In this document: positions 6,248 through 10,322 of the stretch, piece by piece
Position numbering within the stretch: position 1 is the stretch's first letter
Layout of the letters: each line of letters begins with the position of its first letter
Position numbers and translations under genes: made by a program
The notes under the pieces: generated by a model
Database searches by the model: none
The model's input: the letters and a program-made list of their open reading frames with translations, nothing else
Told to the model about the DNA's origin: nothing
Origin: Chloroflexota bacterium
GTDB taxonomy: Bacteria; Chloroflexota; Dehalococcoidia; RBG-13-53-26
Assembly (NCBI GenBank): GCA_030616195.1
Contig: JAUWXW010000035.1
Coordinates: 1 to 10,322, forward strand
Direction of reading: 5' to 3'
DNA: 10,322 bases

Positions 6248-7165
6248 ATGCACAAATCGACTGAAGAGTTCTGGAAGATGTTCGGTGGTGGCAAGGAAGA
6301 CATGGGCAAGATGCTCGAGGGCTACATCTATAGTCGGTGGCTCAGCTTGTACGTTTACCATCTCCGCAAACTAGCGCTGCCTGATTCTGAAATTACTATC
6401 CGCTATCCAGAAGAAGGGGCAACTGCTGAGGTTGACGAGTTGGCCCAGGCAGTTGCAGAGAGGACCCTTCTCACCCTGTTGAGTCCTGAGACGAGCACGT
6501 ATCACAGCAAAGTGGTCAAACTGGATGATGCCGAGGCTTTGGTGAGCGTTACGCGAGATATATCGCTGACCAACCTGGAGGCGGTCATACCCTATAAGCA
6601 CGCCAGAGACATCATCCTGAAGAATCCCGATCACATTGTGGTGATAGACTGTCCTTGCAGAGCGACGAAGGAGAACCCGTGCCAACCCATAGATGTCTGT
6701 ATAGCCGTAGGAGAGCCATTTGTCAGCTTCATGCTGGAGCACAAGACAAACAACCCCCGCAAGCTCACTCAGGAAGAAGCGGTGGAGATTCTGAAGGCCG
6801 AAGACGATAGGGGACATGTGCACACCGCCTGGTTCAAAGATGCCATGGGCGATAGGTTCTACGCTCTCTGCAATTGCTGCAAATGCTGTTGTGGAGGGAT
6901 GAGGGCCTTTCTCATGGGTGTTCCCATGATCGCCCCCTCAGGCTATGTCTGCGAGATAAGCGAAGACTGTAATGGCTGTGGAGACTGTGCCGAGTTTTGC
7001 CAGTTTGGAGCCATTAGCTTGAATGAACAGGCAGAAGTTATCTATGAGAAATGTATGGGCTGTGGAGTGTGTGAGACAAAGTGCCCCGTAGGCGCAATCA
7101 GCTTAAAGAGGGACCCGGCGAAAGGCGAGCCTTTGGATATTAGAGCACTTATGGGAGAGGCGTGA
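6248..7165 (+). CDS. Cysteine-rich 4Fe-4S dicluster ferredoxin-like protein
   Basis: A 305-residue, probably cytoplasmic electron-transfer protein with 19 cysteines. The C-terminus holds two standard 4Fe-4S motifs: C241/C244/C247/C251 and C269/C272/C275/C279, each closing with a Gly-Ala-Ile-Ser segment. Before them is an unusual region: DCPCR (C135, C137) with C145 and C151, a GHVH segment at 189-192, then CNCCKCCC (C208, C210, C211, C213-C215) and C235. These extra cysteines could hold further clusters or another metal. The first 120 residues have no cysteine and are largely helical. Similar proteins with CPCR and CNCC motifs occur in Dehalococcoidia and sulfate reducers, usually annotated only as ferredoxins. 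GGAGG at 6235-6239 lies 8 bases before the ATG. It could pass electrons for the aldehyde oxidoreductase or dehydrogenases here, but nothing in the sequence proves a partner. Confidence 0.9.
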   Translation: MHKSTEEFWKMFGGGKEDMGKMLEGYIYSRWLSLYVYHLRKLALPDSEITIRYPEEGATAEVDELAQAVAERTLLTLLSPETSTYHSKVVKLDDAEALVSVTRDISLTNLEAVIPYKHARDIILKNPDHIVVIDCPCRATKENPCQPIDVCIAVGEPFVSFMLEHKTNNPRKLTQEEAVEILKAEDDRGHVHTAWFKDAMGDRFYALCNCCKCCCGGMRAFLMGVPMIAPSGYVCEISEDCNGCGDCAEFCQFGAISLNEQAEVIYEKCMGCGVCETKCPVGAISLKRDPAKGEPLDIRALMGEA

Positions 7166-7338
7166 GCTTGGGCTGAAAGCCTTGGTCGGCCTGTCTGGGG
7201 TGCTCCGCATAGGGCACAACCCGGTTCAGATTGCCACAATCAGCCAGCCGCTGGCCGGTGGTTTGGAACAGGGTCGATCACTATATTGTGTCCCCGCCTG
7301 GGAGCGCATCCAGTCTGGACTTCGTCACGCCTGACAGA

Positions 7339-7665
7339 CTAGATGACCTTTACTCTATATTCTTTAATAAGGTTGTTTTCCTCTTTCACAATGACGCCGA
7401 GAGCCATAAATACCATGTCCTCATGGGTAATATCATACCTCATGGCGTTGCCATTTATGGCCACATTACTTACATTGAGTCCACCCTGGGCAAATAGCCC
7501 CTTGAAGAAGGGTTCTAAATTGTCTCGGCCTTTCAAACTGACCGCTTCCAGCCCCATTTTGGTAAAGCCATCATCATAGAACTCTCCATCTTCGGTGAAA
7601 AGCGAAGCAAGTTTACTGCCGTCCCCCATCTTTACATAATCGATATACCTCTCCAGTAAGTTCAT
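7339..7665 (-). CDS. NTF2/SnoaL-like small protein
   Basis: A 108-residue protein with the pattern of the nuclear-transport-factor-2-like superfamily: an N-terminal helix (LLERYIDYVKMGD), then LASLFTEDGEFYDDG, a helix around GRDNLEPFFKGLF, and alternating beta strands to the end. Family members are cone-shaped dimers that act as isomerases, cyclases or dehydratases, or only bind small molecules. No clear catalytic Asp/His set can be assigned, so the activity is open. AAGGAGG at 7674-7680 lies 8 bases before the ATG. It is the third gene of a likely minus-strand operon, 69 bases after the SDR at 7735, so it may act on the same substrate as the paired dehydrogenases. Confidence 0.8.
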   Translation of the reverse strand: MNLLERYIDYVKMGDGSKLASLFTEDGEFYDDGFTKMGLEAVSLKGRDNLEPFFKGLFAQGGLNVSNVAINGNAMRYDITHEDMVFMALGVIVKEENNLIKEYRVKVI

Positions 7666-7734
7666 GATTGGTGCCTCCTTGATTAGTCTGGGTTAGATGC
7701 AAAACAACTAAGACAACTCCCAAACACAGCCTCC

Positions 7735-8499
7735 TTACTGGGGGCCGCCGTCCGACGGGATGATAATGCCGGTGATGAAGGCTGAGGCGTCCGAGGCTAG
7801 AAAGATGGCCGGACCCAGGTGATCCTCAGGTTGCGCCGCCCGGCCCAGCGGGATATCTTTAGAATACTTCTCCACCAGCTCCGGCCCCAGGCCTCTGGTG
7901 GCGCGAGCAGTGAGGGTTAGACCCGGGGCAATGGCGTTAACACGAACGTTGTACGGAGCCCAGGCAATAGCCAGTGCCCGGGTTAACTGATTCACCCCAG
8001 CCTTAGCCGCACCGGCGGCTGCCTCATAGGCGACAGGTTTTGTGCCCGACATAGAGCTGATATTGATGATGCTGCCGCTCCTCTGCTCGACCATCACCCT
8101 GGCTACCGCCTGGTTGCATAAGAAGACGCTCTTGAGATTCCTGTCTTGCAGTTCGTCCCAAAAATCCTCGCTAATCTCCAGCGGAGGTCTCAACTGCCTA
8201 TCGCCTGCTCCGCCGGCGACGTTAAGCAGGACATCTATCCGGCCAAACTCCTTTACAGTCTTCTGCACCATCTCCGACAACTGAGCGCGATCGGTTACAT
8301 CCGTGGGCGCTACCAGGGCTTTGCCGCCCTTGGCGGTGATTTCCTGTGCGTTAGCTTCCAGCTCGCTGACAGTGCGAGCAGCCAGCACCACAGAGGCTCC
8401 AGCCTCGGCGAAGCCCAGGGCCAGCGCCTTGCCTATCCCCCGACTGCTCCCGGTGACGATAGTCACCTTGCCCTCAACTGAAAAATTGGGAACACTCAT
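7735..8499 (-). CDS. SDR-family protein lacking the catalytic tyrosine, 254 residues
   Basis: A full-length SDR fold with intact nucleotide motif TGSSRGIG (residues 16-23) and VAGG in place of the common NAGG. S149 and K166 of the active site are kept, but the position four before the lysine is Ala162 (AGAAK), where the tandem paralogue has Tyr162. A tyrosine is present four residues earlier, Y158. An ungapped alignment with the paralogue over this stretch leaves no doubt about the shift. The protein may therefore be a non-catalytic subunit that still binds cofactor, or may use Y158. Everything else, including the C-terminal PSDGGPQ, looks under normal constraint. AAGGAGG (8504-8510) lies 4 bases before the ATG, as in the paralogue. 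It lies 92 bases after the other SDR and 69 before the NTF2-like gene. Confidence 0.92.
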   Translation of the reverse strand: MSVPNFSVEGKVTIVTGSSRGIGKALALGFAEAGASVVLAARTVSELEANAQEITAKGGKALVAPTDVTDRAQLSEMVQKTVKEFGRIDVLLNVAGGAGDRQLRPPLEISEDFWDELQDRNLKSVFLCNQAVARVMVEQRSGSIINISSMSGTKPVAYEAAAGAAKAGVNQLTRALAIAWAPYNVRVNAIAPGLTLTARATRGLGPELVEKYSKDIPLGRAAQPEDHLGPAIFLASDASAFITGIIIPSDGGPQ

Positions 8500-8591
8500 A
8501 GCTCCTCCTTCGACCCTCAGAATTGTGTGAAATGAGACTGTCGGTCTGTTTTCTGACTTGTTGCTTTGCCGATCGCCGCATGGCTGTCTCC

Positions 8592-9353
8592 CTACTCGGG
8601 GCCGCCGCCTACGGGGATAATCACCCCGCTGATGTGGGCTGAGGCTTCCGAGGCGAGGAGGAGGGCCACCCCGAGCATATCCTCAGGTTGGCCGGCTCGC
8701 CCCAGCGGGATGGCTTTGGCATATTTTTCGTATAGAGGTCCCAACCCTTCCTGCGTGCTGCGAGTAGCTGTGAGACCGGGTGAAATGGCGTTAACACGAA
8801 CATTATAGCGCCCCCATTCCGCAGCTAGAACTCGGGTAAAATGGTTGACGCCAGCCTTGGCAGCGCAGTAGTGGGTTTGTCCTACCACAGGTCGTGTAGC
8901 CGACCCGGAGCTGAAATTGATGATACTGCCGCTTCTCTGCTCGACCATTACTCTGCCCGCCGCCCGGCAGCATAAATAGACACTCTTAAGGTTCAGGGCC
9001 AGGATAGCGTCCCAGGCCTCCTCGCTCATGTCGAGTAGAGGGATCATAGGTGTCCTGCCTGCTCCGCCAGCGCAATTGACTAGCACATCTATACGGCCAA
9101 ACTCCTTTGCAGCCCTTTCCACCATTTCAGACACCTGGGTGCTATTGGTCACATCGGTGGGCACTGCTAAGGCTTTGCCGCCCTGGGCAGTGATTTCCTG
9201 GGTGGCAGCCTTCAGTTCAGCGACGCCGCGGGCCGCCAGCGCCACACAGGCTCCGGCCTCGGCGAAGCCCACGGCCAGCGTCCTGCCTATTCCCCGACTG
9301 CCCCCGGTGACAATAGCCACCTTGCCCTCAACTGAGGAATTGGGAATACTCAT
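8592..9353 (-). CDS. Short-chain dehydrogenase/reductase (SDR), catalytically complete, 253 residues
   Basis: An NAD(P)-dependent oxidoreductase with TGGSRGIG at residues 16-23, NCAGG near residue 90, the active-site Asn before LKS, S149, and the YxxxK pair Y162-K166. It is about 60% identical by eye to the next gene down and ends likewise in GGGPE. Substrate is unknown; annotation pipelines often call such proteins 3-oxoacyl-ACP reductase or glucose 1-dehydrogenase, but there is no acyl-carrier or fatty-acid gene near. The start at 9353 is preferred over ATG 9377 because AAGGAGG (9358-9364) sits 4 bases before it, matching the paralogue, and the protein then starts MSIPNSSVEGK in line with MSVPNFSVEGK. 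It heads a likely three-gene operon with the tyrosine-less SDR and the NTF2-like gene. Confidence 0.94.
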   Translation of the reverse strand: MSIPNSSVEGKVAIVTGGSRGIGRTLAVGFAEAGACVALAARGVAELKAATQEITAQGGKALAVPTDVTNSTQVSEMVERAAKEFGRIDVLVNCAGGAGRTPMIPLLDMSEEAWDAILALNLKSVYLCCRAAGRVMVEQRSGSIINFSSGSATRPVVGQTHYCAAKAGVNHFTRVLAAEWGRYNVRVNAISPGLTATRSTQEGLGPLYEKYAKAIPLGRAGQPEDMLGVALLLASEASAHISGVIIPVGGGPE

Positions 9354-9357
9354 AACT

Positions 9358-9364
9358 CCTCCTT
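9358..9364 (-). promoter_or_regulatory. Ribosome binding site deciding the start of the upstream SDR
   Basis: AAGGAGG, 4 bases before ATG 9353; the equivalent site of the paralogue is at 8504-8510 with the same spacing. It lies inside the frame that would start at ATG 9377, which has no such site. Confidence 0.75.
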
Positions 9365-9446
9365 CAACCGTCGCCATCGTCCGGTATGGACCCCTTGGTC
9401 TGCGCCTTTCCTCTGGAGCTTCATGGCTATTCTGAGGCCTTCTCCT

Positions 9447-9513
9447 CGATTTGAGTTTTTGATTTCGGTCATTTGAATTTGTTTAGAGTTTGGGAACTGT
9501 AATTTAGAATTTG
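9447..9513. repeat. AT-rich, internally repetitive intergenic tract
   Basis: Between the DUF6125-like gene and the SDR operon is a sharply AT-rich stretch built of degenerate units such as GATTTGAG, GATTTCGG, CATTTGAATTTG, TTTAGAGTTT and AATTTAGAATTT. It is unlike the GC-rich surroundings. I recall near-identical strings as dispersed intergenic elements in several anaerobic and metagenomic genomes, but cannot verify this here. It may also act as an AT-rich promoter region for the SDR operon. Confidence 0.45.
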
Positions 9514-9567
9514 CCTGTATCCTTTACTATAGGATGGCAAGCTACCGGCGAAACCCGCAGGACGACA

Positions 9568-10122
9568 TCACCTCTCCAGCTTGTACTCCCACTGGCAGCA
9601 GATATCACTGTAGTCCGTCCTGGGAGGCAACTTGAGCCCGGTCACCTTAATGTCTGGGTTGAAGTAGTGGGCTATGATAGCCATGACCTTCGGTTCCATC
9701 TCCTGGCATATCAGCTTCTCACGCCCCGTTCCCTCTTTTTCCAGGGAGAGCAGGGTGGGGCAGTGAGTGATGGTGAGCAGGCTATGGTTTGGGCTCTTAA
9801 GGTCTATGTCGTAGGTATAAATCCACATCCAGGGGCAGACCTGTAGATACTTCATTACCGTGGCTACATCGTTGCCCTGGACATTTAGGGCGCTGCTCAT
9901 CGCCTTCAGCTCCCAGAGCTGGGCCTTTTCCCAGACCTTCACGTCGCAATCGAAGGCTTCATCATTGCCCCACTTGTCCATGACGGTGAGGTACCAGAAA
10001 CCGTCTATCCTGAGCATGTATTCGTTGTACGTTTTGAGAAGCTTGAGCAGTGTCTCTTTGGTCAATTTGTCGTGGCTGAAGTTGGGATCAAACTTGCCGC
10101 TGTAGTCTGCTAGCTCTGCCAC
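9568..10122 (-). CDS. DUF6125-like protein, possibly related to ATC-hydrolase-type proteins
   Basis: A 184-residue cytoplasmic protein from the GTG at 10122. The pattern resembles DUF6125 proteins of strict anaerobes: start AELADYSGKF.PN, a FW.L.V...WGNDEA.....VW segment in the middle, then HC (H120, C121), a CQE segment with C139, and near the end LPPR and CCQWEY (C175, C176). The spaced HC, C-x-E and C-x-W positions recall the L-2-amino-thiazoline-4-carboxylic acid hydrolase-like family; the activity here is unknown and this is inference. AAAGGAGGG places GGAGG at 10128-10132, 5 bases before the GTG, and homologues as I remember them start at this point. An ATG at 10152 would add ten residues but has no ribosome site. 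The gene is 214 bases before the SDR operon, separated by the AT-rich tract, so it may be a separate unit. Confidence 0.7.
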   Translation of the reverse strand: MAELADYSGKFDPNFSHDKLTKETLLKLLKTYNEYMLRIDGFWYLTVMDKWGNDEAFDCDVKVWEKAQLWELKAMSSALNVQGNDVATVMKYLQVCPWMWIYTYDIDLKSPNHSLLTITHCPTLLSLEKEGTGREKLICQEMEPKVMAIIAHYFNPDIKVTGLKLPPRTDYSDICCQWEYKLER

Positions 10123-10127
10123 GCTGC

Positions 10128-10132
10128 CCTCC
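10128..10132 (-). promoter_or_regulatory. Ribosome binding site deciding the GTG start of the DUF6125-like gene
   Basis: GGAGG within AAAGGAGGG, 5 bases before GTG 10122 and inside the frame that would start at ATG 10152. It argues for the shorter protein. Confidence 0.6.
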
Positions 10133-10234
10133 TTTGTCTTCTTTTGCCACATTCTAGCACGTCGAACTCAATTTGGATATGAGCTTCTTTGTTGAGTCAC
10201 CACGGCGACCTCGACCTCTTTCAGACTGCCAGAC

Positions 10235-10322
10235 CTAGAGGCTTCGAGCTAGCCCGACAGCCAGAACCACCAGGATGATGACGATTATCACCCATACGCT
10301 GATGGGCGTTCGCCGGATGGCC
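10235..10322 (-). CDS. C-terminal end of a membrane protein, cut by the right edge
   Basis: Read on the minus strand from the right edge, an open frame encodes about 28 residues and stops at TAG 10235-10237. It has two arginines, then a strongly hydrophobic run (VWVIIVIILVVLAVGL), then a short ARSL tail. This is a typical C-terminal transmembrane helix with a positive flank. The family cannot be told from so little. A plus-strand ATG at 10274 also opens to the edge but gives a less membrane-like or family-like peptide and has no ribosome site. Confidence 0.5.
   Translation of the reverse strand, partial: AIRRTPISVWVIIVIILVVLAVGLARSL

Larger units (their letters stand above)
7735..9364 (-). 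repeat. Tandem gene duplication of two SDR genes
   Basis: The two SDR genes are in the same direction and similar along their whole length, in both DNA and protein, from a shared ribosome-site leader (GAAGGAGGAG followed by C or T, then TATGAG) to the C-terminus. Divergence is spread across the genes, so the duplication is old or was acquired already diverged. Confidence 0.85.

Noticed and set aside
7243..7255. GCCAG-CCG-CTGGC hairpin after the iron-sulfur gene
   Set aside because: Stem of 5 bp, about 80 bases from the stop and with no T-run; too weak to call a terminator.
7683..7730. 15-codon GTG frame between the tyrosine-less SDR and the NTF2-like gene (minus strand), preceded by AAGGAGG
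   Set aside because: The ribosome site is only 2 bases from the GTG, the peptide is very short and resembles nothing known; probably chance.
9519..9535. ATCCT/AGGAT hairpin downstream of the DUF6125-like gene
   Set aside because: Only 5 bp with an AT-rich loop and no T-run on the minus strand.
1..10322. tRNA, rRNA, CRISPR array, transposase or integrase genes
   Set aside because: Looked for on both strands; nothing resembling any of these was seen.

Overview
The window reads as a piece of an anaerobic bacterial chromosome of moderately high GC, probably from a metagenome. It carries a tungsten-type aldehyde ferredoxin oxidoreductase, a cysteine-rich ferredoxin-like protein, three short-chain dehydrogenases, a DUF6125-type protein and a CxxC-x17-CxxC zinc-ribbon protein. 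This mix, with strong GGAGG ribosome sites and GTG starts, fits uncultured Dehalococcoidia-like Chloroflexota or a comparable strict anaerobe. That placement is inference from gene content; no rRNA or other marker gene is present.

Layout. Positions 3-1505 (+) hold an open frame that enters from the left edge. Its first ~86 residues look like the tail of a gingipain-type (C25) cysteine peptidase and the start of a fibronectin-like domain. It then switches, at a shared Asp-Leu-Ser-Trp motif, into an aminoglycoside-phosphotransferase-like (ACAD10-type) kinase fold followed by an SCP2 lipid-binding domain. At 1627-3621 (+) lies the aldehyde ferredoxin oxidoreductase. After a 386-bp spacer, which holds a possible tiny membrane-peptide ORF, comes a short-chain dehydrogenase at 4008-4760 (+). 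A zinc-ribbon gene at 5035-5319 (-) converges on it; between them are an inverted repeat and a terminator-like hairpin. At 5695-6138 (+) is a small membrane protein and at 6248-7165 (+) the cysteine-rich iron-sulfur protein.

The right third is all minus strand. From the right edge inward it holds the C-terminal membrane helix of a cut-off gene, a DUF6125-like protein (start GTG at 10122), an AT-rich repeat-like tract, two tandem paralogous short-chain dehydrogenases (8592-9353 and 7735-8499), and an NTF2/SnoaL-like protein (7339-7665). The last three are evenly spaced and probably one operon. The downstream dehydrogenase has alanine where its paralogue has the catalytic tyrosine. This suggests an active/inactive subunit pair like BbsC/BbsD of anaerobic toluene degradation.

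Taken together the genes suggest oxidation of organic acids, aldehydes or CoA-thioesters with ferredoxin and NAD(P) as electron carriers, but no complete pathway is visible. The two observations most worth a second look are the peptidase/kinase junction near 279-290 and the catalytically incomplete dehydrogenase of the tandem pair.
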